This document shows, one piece after another, positions 10,955 through 20,178 of a stretch of 64,000 nt of DNA; within the stretch, counting starts at the first letter, position 1, and each line of letters starts with the position of its first letter. The DNA is from PGZG01 sp046292765 (GTDB taxonomy: Bacteria > Pseudomonadota > Gammaproteobacteria > Pseudomonadales > Alcanivoracaceae). A program made the position numbers and the translations under genes. Below the pieces are notes generated by a model. That model was not told the DNA's origin and made no database searches. It was given only the letters and a program-made list of their open reading frames with translations. The DNA lies in NCBI GenBank assembly GCA_046292765.1, contig JBKBQA010000001.1, positions 759,094-823,093 of the forward strand. Direction: 5' to 3'.

Positions 10955-11043
10955 GTCAGTTCTCCCGGCCGTCAGGGACGGCAGGCAAGCGGGCGAGGCA
11001 GGGATTGCCACGCCCACGGGTCAGGCTCGCACGGTGGTGCGTC

Positions 11044-11073
11044 ATTGTCTCAATACCCGACTAAAACAGTCAA
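11044..11073 (-). promoter_or_regulatory. candidate sigma-70 promoter of the suf operon
   Basis: Reading the minus strand, TTGACT (11073-11068) is followed after 18 bases by GACAAT (11049-11044), four of six matches to the -10 consensus. The -35 lies inside the IscR operator. Expected transcription start is about 80-85 nt upstream of sufB. This is inference from sequence only. Confidence 0.5.
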
Positions 11074-11077
11074 CTAT
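11053..11077 (-). promoter_or_regulatory. IscR type 1 operator upstream of sufB
   Basis: A 25-bp imperfect palindrome on the minus strand. Its halves are ATAGTTGACT and AGTCGGGTAT around the five-base centre GTTTT, and it fits the published IscR type 1 consensus (ATASYYGACT-RWWWY-AGTCRRSTAT) at all 25 positions. It lies 99-123 nt upstream of the sufB start codon and covers the candidate -35 element, which fits repression by [2Fe-2S]-IscR. No iscR gene is adjacent, so the regulator would act in trans. Confidence 0.88.
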
Positions 11078-11195
11078 TGATCCGGCGGAGGCAAGGGCAG
11101 GGCAGCCCATGTTCGGCGATGCTCGGTAAGTGTGCGCTCACACTTGTCTGTCCGTGTCGCTGCGGGGAACAGTATAAAAAGACGCCCCGCATGCG

Positions 11196-11201
11196 TATAA
11201 T
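11196..11201 (+). promoter_or_regulatory. -10 element of ndk promoter with GC-rich discriminator
   Basis: A consensus TATAAT followed by GCCGCGC, a G/C-rich discriminator of the kind seen at growth-rate-controlled promoters. No good -35 hexamer lies 16-18 bases upstream. Position, about 85 nt before ndk, fits the promoter of the ndk-rlmN-pilF block. The 331-nt gap between sufB and ndk holds this, the suf promoter and the IscR site. Confidence 0.55.
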
Positions 11202-11285
11202 GCCGCGCTCCCGCATCCGACCGCACCTGCCGGGCGATCGCGGGGTGCAACTTTATCCGAAACCCGAGCCGAAAGAGAGGATCCG

Positions 11286-11717
11286 ATGGCTGTTGAGCGT
11301 ACCCTGTCCATTATCAAGCCCGATGCCGTGGCCAAGAATGTCATTGGCGAGATCGTTAGCCGTTTCGAGAAGGCTGGTCTGCGGGTCGTGGCCATGAAGA
11401 TGGTCCATCTGTCGGATGAGAAAGCCGGTGGTTTCTATGCAGAGCACAAGGAACGCCCGTTCTTTAAGGATCTGGTGTCTTTCATGACCTCCGGTCCGGT
11501 GGTTGTGCAAGTGCTGGAAGGCGAAGGCGCAGTGGCCAAAAACCGTGATCTGATGGGTGCTACCAACCCGAAAGATGCGGCAGCGGGCACTATTCGTGCC
11601 GATTTCGCCAGCACCATCGACGAGAATGCGGTACACGGTTCCGACTCCGCCACCTCGGCGGAACGCGAAATCGCTTACTTCTTTGCTGCTGACGAGCTCT
11701 GCGCGCGTACTCGCTAA
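11286..11717 (+). CDS. ndk: nucleoside diphosphate kinase
   Basis: Transfers the gamma-phosphate from ATP to NDPs through a phosphohistidine. 143 residues, the standard bacterial length. The catalytic histidine is H117 in AVHGSDS, and the start MAVERTLSIIKPDAV is nearly invariant. A GAGAGGAT stretch just before the ATG supplies the ribosome site. In Pseudomonas relatives ndk follows the isc operon; here the divergent neighbour is suf. Confidence 0.97.
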   Translation: MAVERTLSIIKPDAVAKNVIGEIVSRFEKAGLRVVAMKMVHLSDEKAGGFYAEHKERPFFKDLVSFMTSGPVVVQVLEGEGAVAKNRDLMGATNPKDAAAGTIRADFASTIDENAVHGSDSATSAEREIAYFFAADELCARTR

Positions 11718-11735
11718 GCAGGCTCCGGAGCTGTT

Positions 11736-12872
11736 ATGACTGACAAGATCAATCTGCTCGGCCTGTCCTGCATCGAGATGGAGGAATTTTTTCTTTCCCT
11801 GGGAGAGAAAAAATACCGCGCCCATCAGATGCTCAAGTGGATGCATATCCACCAGGCGGATAATTTCGAGCAGATGACCGATGTCGGCAAAAAGCTCCGT
11901 GACAAGCTCTCGGAAATTGCCGAGATCCGTGCCCCGGAAATCCTCCACGAGGGGATTTCCCGGGACGGCACCCGCAAATGGGTATTCCGGGTCGATGGCG
12001 GCGGTGCCGTCGAGACTGTATTTATCCCGGACGGCCGCCGCGGCACCCTCTGTGTCTCTTCCCAGGTGGGCTGTTCGGTGGATTGTTCGTTTTGCTCCAC
12101 TGGCAAGCAGGGTTTCCAACGCGATCTCACCAGTGCCGAGATCATCGGTCAGGTGTGGCTGGCAAGCCGGTCCTTTGGCCCGCGCAAGAACCTCGGGGAA
12201 CACCCGATCACCAATATTGTCATGATGGGCATGGGCGAACCCCTGCTCAACTTTGACAACGTGGTGCGTGCCATGCGGGTAATGAAGGATGATCTGGCTT
12301 ACGGGATTTCCAAGAAGCGCATCACCCTGTCCACTTCCGGTGTGGTGCCAATGATTGACCGGCTGTCCGACGAACTTGACGTGTCGTTGGCGATTTCGCT
12401 GCATGCGCCCAACGACGAGCTGCGCGACAAGCTGGTGCCGCTGAACCGCAAATATCCGCTGGCCGAGTTGCTGGCAGCCTGCCGACGCTATAGCGACAGG
12501 CGCCCCGACAAGCGCAAGAGCATCACCATGGAATACGTGATGCTCAAGGCCGTTAATGATCAGCCCGAGCACGCCCGGCAACTGGTCAAGGTGCTCGGCA
12601 ATCTGCCGGTGAAGGTTAACCTGATTCCGTTCAACCCGTTCCCCCACGCGGGCTATGAGCGCTCCGACAAGCGCGATATTCTGGCGTTTCACAAGTACCT
12701 GAACGACCACGGTCTACTGACCACGGTGCGAACCACCCGGGGCGATGATATCGACGCCGCCTGTGGTCAGCTTGTCGGGGATGTGATGGACCGCACCCGG
12801 CGCAGTGAGCGCTGGCAAAAGGAAGTGTTTTTGCGTGCCGGCGAATCCGCCGATGGCGCGGCCGCATCATGA
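11736..12872 (+). CDS. rlmN: dual-specificity 23S rRNA/tRNA (adenine-C2) methyltransferase RlmN
   Basis: Radical SAM enzyme that methylates A2503 of 23S rRNA and A37 of some tRNAs. 378 residues. The cluster-binding CxxxCxxC is C113-C117-C120 (CSVDCSFC) and the second catalytic cysteine is C343 in the segment DDIDAACGQL. The motif MMGMGEPLLNFDNV is diagnostic. It lies 18 nt after ndk and its stop overlaps the region holding the pilF ribosome site. Confidence 0.96.
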   Translation: MTDKINLLGLSCIEMEEFFLSLGEKKYRAHQMLKWMHIHQADNFEQMTDVGKKLRDKLSEIAEIRAPEILHEGISRDGTRKWVFRVDGGGAVETVFIPDGRRGTLCVSSQVGCSVDCSFCSTGKQGFQRDLTSAEIIGQVWLASRSFGPRKNLGEHPITNIVMMGMGEPLLNFDNVVRAMRVMKDDLAYGISKKRITLSTSGVVPMIDRLSDELDVSLAISLHAPNDELRDKLVPLNRKYPLAELLAACRRYSDRRPDKRKSITMEYVMLKAVNDQPEHARQLVKVLGNLPVKVNLIPFNPFPHAGYERSDKRDILAFHKYLNDHGLLTTVRTTRGDDIDAACGQLVGDVMDRTRRSERWQKEVFLRAGESADGAAAS

Positions 12873-12880
12873 GGAACGCC

Positions 12881-13660
12881 ATGAAACCGATAGTCCGTAG
12901 CCTGGTGCCAGGCGCCCTGTTGGCCATGATTATCATGCTGGCAGGCTGCATGGTTGCCGAGAAGCCGACCGCCGAGGACACCCAGATTTCGGTGTCGCGG
13001 CGGGTGGCGGCGGGGTTCGAATACCTGCAGATGGACAAGCCGTCGGAAGCCCGACGACATATTTCCCGTGCTCTGGAGCACAACCCTCGCAGCGCTGAAG
13101 CCCACAATGCCATGGCGCTGCTGTACAAGTACGAGGGCGACAACAAGCGTGCCGAAGACCATTTTCGCCGGGCGCTGCGCTTTGATCGCAATTATTCCCT
13201 GGCCCGCAACAATTACGGCGCTCTGCTGATGCAGCAGCGACGTTTCAATGAGGCGCTAAATCAGTTTTCGGCCGCTGCCGATGATCCGTCCTACGATCGC
13301 CGGGCCATTGCCTTCGAGAACAAAGGGCGGGCGCTGGCGACGCTGGATCGTTTTGATGAGGCACTGGACGCCTTCAACACCTCGTTACGACTGGACTCTC
13401 GTGCGCCGGAACCGCTGCTGGAGGTGGCGTGGATTCATTTCCGTCGTGATCAGTTGCGTGTGGCGGACAATCTCTATCGTCGCTATGTTGAACGTGTTGG
13501 TAGTCAGCCCCCGCGTGGGCTCTGGTTAGGTATTCAGCTGGCAGCCAAACAAAATGATGCCGACCGGCTGGGTAGTTTCGAATTGGCCTTGCAACAGTTG
13601 TATCCGGGTTCACCGGAGCATCGTGAGTGGCGGGCCTGGGTGGCAAGGGGACGGCAATAA
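12881..13660 (+). CDS. pilF: type IV pilus biogenesis/stability lipoprotein PilF (PilW)
   Basis: Outer-membrane lipoprotein with TPR repeats that supports multimerisation of the PilQ secretin. 259 residues from the ATG at 12881, which has GAGG seven bases upstream; an ATG at 12869 is possible but lacks a site. The signal sequence ends in the lipobox LAGC (cysteine about residue 22). TPR units start near residues 48, 82 and 116 (for example AEAHNAMALLYKYEGDNKRA). Synteny with rlmN and rodZ supports the name. Confidence 0.9.
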   Translation: MKPIVRSLVPGALLAMIIMLAGCMVAEKPTAEDTQISVSRRVAAGFEYLQMDKPSEARRHISRALEHNPRSAEAHNAMALLYKYEGDNKRAEDHFRRALRFDRNYSLARNNYGALLMQQRRFNEALNQFSAAADDPSYDRRAIAFENKGRALATLDRFDEALDAFNTSLRLDSRAPEPLLEVAWIHFRRDQLRVADNLYRRYVERVGSQPPRGLWLGIQLAAKQNDADRLGSFELALQQLYPGSPEHREWRAWVARGRQ

Positions 13661-14427
13661 TGATGGAGTCTGATCAAGGCCGCCTGCTGCTGCCAGGGCA
13701 GCAGCTGCGCAAGGCCCGTGAAGCAAGGGGATTGTCCGAGGTGCAGATCGCAGAGCGTATGCATCTGTCGGTGAGCTACATTCGCGCGCTTGAGGCAGAT
13801 AACTATGCCAAGTTGCCAGAAGCTGCCTTTATCCGCGGGTATATTCGCAACTATGCCAAGCTGGTCAGTTTGCCCGGTGACGAACTCGCCAACCTGTTCC
13901 AGCAGATAGTCAGTGAGCAAGCTCCGGCGGATCCGTCTCCGTCTCTAATCCCTGTCAACGAGGGGAGGGATCGACGCAGCTGGTGGATCGCCGGTGCTGT
14001 GGGTCTGGTGTTGGCGGTCTGGTTGCTGTGGCCCTCGTCGGTGCAGACTCCCGTCGAGCGGCCGGTGGAGCAACCGGCAGAGCCGGAGTGGCCGCAGGAG
14101 ATTGACGAAGAAGAGCTCGAATTACCTGAGCAAGGGGCGGAGTCACAGGCTGCCATCGAGCTGGCTAGCTCGCCAGCAGGGCCGGTGGCTGATCGTCTTG
14201 AAATCCGATTCTCCGAGGACTGCTGGCTGCGTGTCCGTGATGTCGATGGCGACGAAATCTATGTTGGCCAGCGCACCGGCAATCAGCCTTTGCTGCTTGA
14301 GGGCCGTGGTCCCTTCCGTATCACGCTTGGCAACGCTGCTGCCGTGAGCGCCATTATGGTCAATGATGCCAGCGTTCGCGTGCCGACGGTGGCTCCCGGT
14401 CAGGTGATTACCGTTCGGGCTCCGTGA
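13660..14427 (+). CDS. rodZ: cytoskeleton protein RodZ
   Basis: Transmembrane helix-turn-helix protein linking MreB filaments to cell-wall synthesis. 255 residues. The N-terminal Cro/C1-type HTH spans residues 10-75 (LRKAREARGLSEVQIAERM); one membrane helix lies at about 108-126; a proline/glutamate-rich linker and a C-terminal DUF4115 domain follow, containing CWLRVRDVDGDEIYVG. The ATG overlaps the pilF stop (TAATG). Only the order HTH, membrane helix, periplasmic domain is needed for the assignment, and all three are present. Confidence 0.9.
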   Translation: MMESDQGRLLLPGQQLRKAREARGLSEVQIAERMHLSVSYIRALEADNYAKLPEAAFIRGYIRNYAKLVSLPGDELANLFQQIVSEQAPADPSPSLIPVNEGRDRRSWWIAGAVGLVLAVWLLWPSSVQTPVERPVEQPAEPEWPQEIDEEELELPEQGAESQAAIELASSPAGPVADRLEIRFSEDCWLRVRDVDGDEIYVGQRTGNQPLLLEGRGPFRITLGNAAAVSAIMVNDASVRVPTVAPGQVITVRAP

Positions 14428-14443
14428 GTCCTGAGGTGTCGTG

Positions 14444-15565
14444 ATGCATCCCGAGATTGAAATCAGGCGTCGGCCGACGCGACAGATCATGGTGGGTAAG
14501 GTGCCGGTGGGCGGTGATGCGCCGATCGCGGTGCAGAGCATGACCAACACCGAAACCTGTGATGTCGATGCGACCGTGGCGCAGATCCGCCGACTTGAGG
14601 AGGTCGGCGCCGATATCGTCCGGGTCTCCGTGCCCAGCATGGAGGCGGCAGAGGCATTCGGCGAAATTCGCAAGCGGGTGGCGGTGCCGTTGGTTGCGGA
14701 CATTCACTATGATCACAAGATCGCCCTGCGGGTGGCTGAGCTGGGCGTTGATTGCCTGCGGATCAATCCGGGCAATATCGGCCGGGAAGACCGCATCCGC
14801 GCGGTGATTCAGTCGGCGAAAGATCACGGCATCCCGATCCGCATCGGTGTGAATGCCGGGTCGCTGGAGAAGGAGCTGCAGCGCAAGTACGGTGAGCCAA
14901 CCAGCGATGCACTGGTGGAGTCAGCCTTGCGTCATGCGGAGATTCTGGATCGCTACGATTTTCAGGATTTCAAAGTTAGTGTCAAAGCCTCGAACGTGTT
15001 TATGACTGTACAGGCTTACCGCAAGCTGTCAGCGCAGATCGAGCAGCCATTGCACCTTGGCGTCACAGAGGCTGGCGTGTTGCGAGCCGGCACGGTGAAA
15101 TCCTCGGTGGCCCTTGGCATGTTGTTGATGGAGGGTATCGGTGACACCATCCGGATTTCGCTGGCCGCAGATCCGGTGGAAGAAATTCGTGTCGGTTTCG
15201 ATATTCTGAAGAGCCTGAATCTGCGCAAGAAAGGCGTCAATATCATCGCCTGCCCGAGTTGTTCACGGCAGAATTTCGATGTGATCAGCACGGTCAATGA
15301 GCTGGAAGCCCGGCTCGAAGATATCAATGAATCGGTGGACCTCGCCGTGATTGGGTGTCTGGTCAACGGTCCGGGTGAGGCGCGTGAGGCTGATATCGGA
15401 CTTACCGGCGGCACCCCGAATAACCTCGCCTACGAGAATGGCGAGAAGAGTCACCACGTGCGGGCCGAGGATCTGGTCAGCGAGCTGGAGCGCATGGTGC
15501 GCAGCAAGGTTAAGCAAATGCGCGATGACGAGGCAAAGGGTGTCATCGTCCGCAGTCAGTCCTGA
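14444..15565 (+). CDS. ispG: 4-hydroxy-3-methylbut-2-enyl diphosphate synthase
   Basis: [4Fe-4S] enzyme of the MEP isoprenoid pathway that converts MEcPP to HMBPP. 373 residues from the ATG at 14444; a GTG sits three bases earlier, but GAGG at 14433-14436 is better spaced for the ATG. Cluster cysteines are C270, C273 and C305 (CPSC, then VIGCLVNGPGEA). A direct consumer of suf-made clusters lying in the neighbouring block. Confidence 0.96.
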   Translation: MHPEIEIRRRPTRQIMVGKVPVGGDAPIAVQSMTNTETCDVDATVAQIRRLEEVGADIVRVSVPSMEAAEAFGEIRKRVAVPLVADIHYDHKIALRVAELGVDCLRINPGNIGREDRIRAVIQSAKDHGIPIRIGVNAGSLEKELQRKYGEPTSDALVESALRHAEILDRYDFQDFKVSVKASNVFMTVQAYRKLSAQIEQPLHLGVTEAGVLRAGTVKSSVALGMLLMEGIGDTIRISLAADPVEEIRVGFDILKSLNLRKKGVNIIACPSCSRQNFDVISTVNELEARLEDINESVDLAVIGCLVNGPGEAREADIGLTGGTPNNLAYENGEKSHHVRAEDLVSELERMVRSKVKQMRDDEAKGVIVRSQS

Positions 15566-15585
15566 GAGTTTTCCGGAGTGTTCTT

Positions 15586-16881
15586 TTGAGTCAGAAGATT
15601 ACGTCTATTCGCGGCATGAACGACATCCTGCCTGCGCAGACGCCGCTCTGGCAGTGGCTTGAGACCCGTGTCCGGGGCGTACTGCAGGGTTACGGCTATG
15701 GCGAGATTCGCATGCCGATTGTCGAGCATACGGAGTTGTTCAAGCGCTCCATCGGCGAGGTCACTGACATCGTCGAGAAAGAAATGTACACCTTCGAGGA
15801 TCGCAACGGTGATTCCCTGACCCTGCGGCCGGAAGGCACAGCCAGTTGTGTGCGGGCGGCGGAAGAGCATGGCCTGCTTTACAACCAGGTGCAGCGTCTC
15901 TGGTACACCGGCCCGATGTTCCGGCACGAGCGGCCGCAGGCAGGGCGCTACCGTCAGTTTCACCAGATTGGTGTGGAAGCCTTCGGCATGCAGGGCCCGG
16001 ACATTGATGCCGAGCTGATTCTGATGACAGCGCGCCTCTGGCGTGAGCTCGGACTGACCGATATGGTCACGCTGGAGCTCAACAGCCTTGGCGACAGTGA
16101 TGACCGCGCCCGTTATCGGGATGCGCTGGTTGCCTATTTGTCGCGTCATATTGATGCGCTGGATGAAGATAGTCGCCGACGGCTTGAGCGCAATCCGTTG
16201 CGCGTCCTCGACAGCAAAGACCCCGGCACCAGGGAAGTGCTGAAAGGCGCGCCGCGGTTCGATGATTATCTCGGTGACGAGTCCCGCGCCCACTTTGCCG
16301 GGTTGCGGGCAGTGCTGGATGCGGCCGGGGTATCGTATCGTCTGAACCCGGCGCTGGTGCGTGGTCTGGATTACTACGGTAAAACCGTGTTCGAGTGGGT
16401 CACTGAAGCACTGGGTGCCCAGGGTACAGTGTGTGCCGGTGGCCGTTACGATGGCCTGGTTGCCCAGCTCGGTGGCAAGCCGACGGCGGCGGTGGGTTTT
16501 GCCATGGGTGTGGAGCGATTGATCCTGCTGTTGGAGCAACGTCAGCCGCTGCTGCCCGCAGCGGCGGATCTGTATCTGGTGTCAACGGTGGCGCCGGAGG
16601 CGGCACTGGTGCTGGCGGAGGAGCTGCGTACCCTGTTGCCGACGGTCCGCATCCAGAGTCATTGCGGTGGTGGCAGCATCAAGAGCCAGATGAAAAAGGC
16701 CGACAAGAGCGGCGCCCGCTGGGCACTGATTGTCGGCGATGATGAACTGGCCGCCAGTGAGGTCAGTCTCAAGCCACTGCGTGACACCAGTGAACAACTG
16801 AGGGTGGCTCGGGCAGACTTGCCAGCCACCCTGACAACTTTGATGAATCAGGCAGACCAGCCAAACCAAGGAGAGCGGTAA
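15586..16881 (+). CDS. hisS: histidine--tRNA ligase (TTG start)
   Basis: Class II aminoacyl-tRNA synthetase, 431 residues. Motif 2 region contains YTGPMFRHERPQAGRYRQFHQ-type sequence and the histidine-specific stretches LVRGLDYYGKTVFEW and CAGGRYDGL are intact. The N-terminus MSQKITSIRGMNDILP is the normal one and requires a TTG start at 15586, preceded by GGAG seven bases away. Rare start codon in an otherwise ATG-rich operon. Confidence 0.95.
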   Translation: MSQKITSIRGMNDILPAQTPLWQWLETRVRGVLQGYGYGEIRMPIVEHTELFKRSIGEVTDIVEKEMYTFEDRNGDSLTLRPEGTASCVRAAEEHGLLYNQVQRLWYTGPMFRHERPQAGRYRQFHQIGVEAFGMQGPDIDAELILMTARLWRELGLTDMVTLELNSLGDSDDRARYRDALVAYLSRHIDALDEDSRRRLERNPLRVLDSKDPGTREVLKGAPRFDDYLGDESRAHFAGLRAVLDAAGVSYRLNPALVRGLDYYGKTVFEWVTEALGAQGTVCAGGRYDGLVAQLGGKPTAAVGFAMGVERLILLLEQRQPLLPAAADLYLVSTVAPEAALVLAEELRTLLPTVRIQSHCGGGSIKSQMKKADKSGARWALIVGDDELAASEVSLKPLRDTSEQLRVARADLPATLTTLMNQADQPNQGER

Positions 16882-17540
16882 TGACCGACTATAGCGAAGA
16901 AGAACAGGTCGAAAGACTGCGCAAATGGTGGGAAGAAAACGGCACAGCGGTGGTACTCGCGGTGGTGTTATCGGTCGGCGGTCTGCTCGGCTGGCGTTAT
17001 TGGCAGAGTAGTACTCAGGAGAAGGTGGAGGCCGCGTCGGTGGTGTTCCAGCAGATGACTGAAGCGCTCGAAGAGGCCCGCTCAATCGCCGCCAGCGGCG
17101 CTCAGGCTGAACAGGTCAGAAGCAGTGCTACCACCCTGATTGAAGAGCATGGATCCACCAGCTACGCAGACTATGCGCGCTTTGCTCTGGCCCGTCTTGC
17201 CATCGAAGATGGTGACTACGCTGAGGCAATCCAGCTGTTGAGCGCTGTGCTGGCCAAGCCCGCTACTGCCGCCACTGGATGGACCGCCCGCGCCCGACTG
17301 GCCCGGGTGCAGCTGCACAGTGGTGATCTGGACAGCGCGGCGAGCACCCTTAATGCATCCTGGCCGGAGTCCTGGCGTGGCCAGGCCTTCGAGTTGCGCG
17401 GCGATCTGGCCCGCGCCCGCGGTGATCTGGTGGCGGCTCGTGAGGCTTACCAGTCAGCGCTGGCAGTGCTCGACAATGATGGTGCCGGCCACCGTGAGCT
17501 GGTGCAAATGAAGCTCGATGATCTGGTGCCTGCGTCCTGA
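16881..17540 (+). CDS. SecYEG-associated TPR protein YfgM
   Basis: Inner-membrane protein with one N-terminal helix (about residues 21-38) and a periplasmic TPR domain, thought to work with PpiD at the Sec translocon. 219 residues. Position between hisS and bamB and the start region EEQVERLRKWWEENG match the YfgM (TPR_21) family. It overlaps hisS and bamB by one base on each side (TAATG and TGATG). Confidence 0.88.
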   Translation: MTDYSEEEQVERLRKWWEENGTAVVLAVVLSVGGLLGWRYWQSSTQEKVEAASVVFQQMTEALEEARSIAASGAQAEQVRSSATTLIEEHGSTSYADYARFALARLAIEDGDYAEAIQLLSAVLAKPATAATGWTARARLARVQLHSGDLDSAASTLNASWPESWRGQAFELRGDLARARGDLVAAREAYQSALAVLDNDGAGHRELVQMKLDDLVPAS

Positions 17541-18712
17541 TGCTGCCAATGATGTATTCCGGGTCGTCGCTGCTTCGTGCAGGGTTGCTGCTGCTGGTCG
17601 TGTTGCTGGCGGCCTGCAGCAGCAAGCCTAAAGAGGTCGAGCCAACGCGGCTGGAGCGCTTTGATGCCCAGTTTCGTGTCGAGCGTGACTGGCATCGCCA
17701 TGTCGGCTTTGGCTCTCTGCGCCGCCCGCTTCAGCTGAGCCCTGCGGTTACCGAACAGTTCCTGTATGTGGTGGATCTTGATGGCCGGGTGCGGGCGCTG
17801 GATCGCGCCAATGGCCGAACCCTGTGGCGTCAGCGTACCGGCTTGCGGATTTCCACCGGCGTCCAGGCCGGCTATGGTCGCCTGCTGTTTGGCACCCGCG
17901 ATGGTGAAGCAGTGGCACTGGCGAGCGACGACGGGCGTGAATTGTGGCGAACCCGGTTATCTGGCGAGCTGCTATCGCGACCGGCCACCGACGGCGAGCG
18001 CGCCATTTTCCAAAGTCAGGATGGGCGAGTGGTGTCGCTGTCGCTGGAGACCGGCGAGCAGCAGTGGAGCTTTGAGGTGCCCGTCCCGGTGCTGAGCATG
18101 CGTGGTACCGCCGAGCCGTTGCTGGTGGGTAACCGGGTATTCGCCGGCACCGCCAGCGGCCGGGTTGTTGCTCTGGAGTTGTCGACCGGGTTGCCGGTAT
18201 GGGAGCGTCGGGTCGCGGAGCCCACCGGGCGCTCGGAACTGGATCGTCTGGTCGACATCAACAGCAATCTGATCCTCAGTAACGGTGGTTTGTTCGTGAG
18301 CACTTTCCAGGGCCGTCTCGCGGTGCTGGATGAGGATTCCGGGCGCATCTACTGGGATCAGGAGATGTCCAACGTCGCGCCAATGGCGAGCCTCGCCGGC
18401 ATGCTATTTGTCGCCGACCATCAGGGCGTGGTCTGGGGCATTGACCAACGTACCGGAAACCCGGTGTGGAAGCAGGAAGGCCTGATTGCCCGTCGGTTGG
18501 TGGGAGCCACCACCCATGCCGGACTGGTGGTAGTGGGAGATCGCGCTGGTTATCTGCACTGGCTGGACCCGCAGACCGGCAATTTCGTTGCCCGTCGACG
18601 TCATGATCCGGATGGCTTCGCCGCCGTGCCGCTGGCCCATGGTGATGTTTTGTATGCCGTCAGCGCTGACGGTGAAGTGGCAGCCTACCGACTGAAGGCA
18701 CGCAGGCAATGA
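17540..18712 (+). CDS. bamB: outer membrane assembly lipoprotein BamB
   Basis: Beta-propeller lipoprotein of the BAM complex. 390 residues with a lipoprotein signal whose lipobox is LAAC (cysteine at about residue 29). PQQ-like propeller blades repeat the pattern DGRVRALDRANGRTLWRQR along the protein. The ATG at 17540 overlaps the previous stop. Its own stop overlaps der by 4 nt. Confidence 0.92.
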   Translation: MLPMMYSGSSLLRAGLLLLVVLLAACSSKPKEVEPTRLERFDAQFRVERDWHRHVGFGSLRRPLQLSPAVTEQFLYVVDLDGRVRALDRANGRTLWRQRTGLRISTGVQAGYGRLLFGTRDGEAVALASDDGRELWRTRLSGELLSRPATDGERAIFQSQDGRVVSLSLETGEQQWSFEVPVPVLSMRGTAEPLLVGNRVFAGTASGRVVALELSTGLPVWERRVAEPTGRSELDRLVDINSNLILSNGGLFVSTFQGRLAVLDEDSGRIYWDQEMSNVAPMASLAGMLFVADHQGVVWGIDQRTGNPVWKQEGLIARRLVGATTHAGLVVVGDRAGYLHWLDPQTGNFVARRRHDPDGFAAVPLAHGDVLYAVSADGEVAAYRLKARRQ

Positions 18713-20100
18713 AACCCGTACTGGCCCTGGTGGGCCGGCCGAACGTTGGCAAATCAACCCTGTTCAATCGTCTGACTCGTACCCGTGACGCGCTGGTGGC
18801 GGATTATCCGGGCCTGACCCGTGATCGCCAGTATGGCGACGGCAAGGTTGGAGATCGGGCCTATGTGGTGGTTGATACCGGCGGTATCGGAGAGGGTCAG
18901 GACGGTATCGACGGCCCGATGGGCGATCAGGCCCGCCAGGCGGTGTCGGAGGCGGATGCGGTGCTGTTTCTGGTGGATGGCCGGGCCGGGCTGAGCGCTG
19001 CCGATGAGCTGGTCGCGCGTGAGCTGCGCAGTCTCAACAAACCGGTTCATCTGGTTATCAACAAGGTCGACGGCGTCGACGAGAATGTGGCAGCGGCGGA
19101 TTTCTATTCCCTCGGACTGGCATCGCAGCATCGCATCGCTGCCAGTCACGGCCGAGGCGTCAATGCCATGATGGCGGATATCCTGTCCCGCTTTCCGGAC
19201 GCGCCGGAGCAGACCCCCGGCGACGAAGAGCGAGGTATCCGGGTTGCTATCATCGGTCGTCCGAACGTCGGTAAGTCGACGCTGGTCAACCGCATGCTTG
19301 GTGAGGAGCGTGTCGTCGTTTTCGACATGGCCGGCACCACCCGTGACTCCATCTACATTCCGTTCGAACGTCGCGGACAGCGTTACACCCTGATCGATAC
19401 TGCCGGGGTGCGTCGTCGTGGCAAGGTCCACGAAACCATCGAGAAGTTTTCCGTTATCAAGGCCATGCAGGCCATTGATGATGCTCAGGTGGTGGTGCTG
19501 GTGGTGGATGCCCGTGAGGGTATCACCGATCAGGATCTCAGCCTGCTTGGTCACACCCTGCAGGCGGGGCGGTCCTTGCTGGTGGCGGTCAACAAGTGGG
19601 ACGGCCTTGATGGTCACCACCGCGAACAGGTCAAGGCAGAGCTGGGGCGGCGGCTGGAGTTTGCACCCTGGGCTCGGGTGCATTACATCTCGGCATTGCA
19701 TGGCACTGGTGTTGGCGACCTGTTCGCCCTGATCGAGAAGGCCTGGCACTCGGCCTTCACCCGCGTTCCCACCAACCAGCTGACCCAGATGCTGGAGCAG
19801 CTGGTGGCGGCCAACCAGCCGCCGCAGGTGGGTCGACATCGTGCCAAGCTGCGCTATGCCCATATCGGTGGTACCAACCCGCCGCGCATTATTATCCATG
19901 GCAATGCGCTTGACGCGCTGCCGGACAGCTACCGACGCTATCTCGAAAACCGCTTCCGTGATCTCCTCAAGCTCGAGGGCACCCCGCTCAAGGTCGAGTT
20001 CAAGACCGGAGAGAACCCCTTTGCAGGCAAGCGCAATCAGCTTACCGAGCGTCAAGTCCAGCGCAAGAAGCGGCTGATCAAGCACGTCAAAGGTAAGTGA
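18709..20100 (+). CDS. der: ribosome biogenesis GTPase Der (EngA)
   Basis: Double GTPase needed for 50S subunit maturation. 463 residues: first G domain (GRPNVGKSTLFN, residues 9-20; NKVD), second G domain (GRPNVGKSTLVN near 184; NKWD near 299), then the C-terminal KH-like domain with YRRYLENRFRDLL. No terminator is evident in the 78 nt before the next gene. Confidence 0.97.
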   Translation: MKPVLALVGRPNVGKSTLFNRLTRTRDALVADYPGLTRDRQYGDGKVGDRAYVVVDTGGIGEGQDGIDGPMGDQARQAVSEADAVLFLVDGRAGLSAADELVARELRSLNKPVHLVINKVDGVDENVAAADFYSLGLASQHRIAASHGRGVNAMMADILSRFPDAPEQTPGDEERGIRVAIIGRPNVGKSTLVNRMLGEERVVVFDMAGTTRDSIYIPFERRGQRYTLIDTAGVRRRGKVHETIEKFSVIKAMQAIDDAQVVVLVVDAREGITDQDLSLLGHTLQAGRSLLVAVNKWDGLDGHHREQVKAELGRRLEFAPWARVHYISALHGTGVGDLFALIEKAWHSAFTRVPTNQLTQMLEQLVAANQPPQVGRHRAKLRYAHIGGTNPPRIIIHGNALDALPDSYRRYLENRFRDLLKLEGTPLKVEFKTGENPFAGKRNQLTERQVQRKKRLIKHVKGK

Positions 20101-20178
20101 ATTTTACCTTTCGGGGCTTGTTGACCCGCATTGCGCTGCTATTCTGATCTCGTAGTCATATCCGATCCGGGGGGAAGG

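Noticed and set aside
11253..12710. A 485-codon open frame on the minus strand across ndk and rlmN
   Set aside because: It is the antisense of two well-identified genes. It shows no domain motif and has no ribosome site. High GC explains its length.
18754..20085. A 443-codon open frame antisense to der
   Set aside because: Mirror frame of a highly conserved GTPase; no recognisable protein motif.
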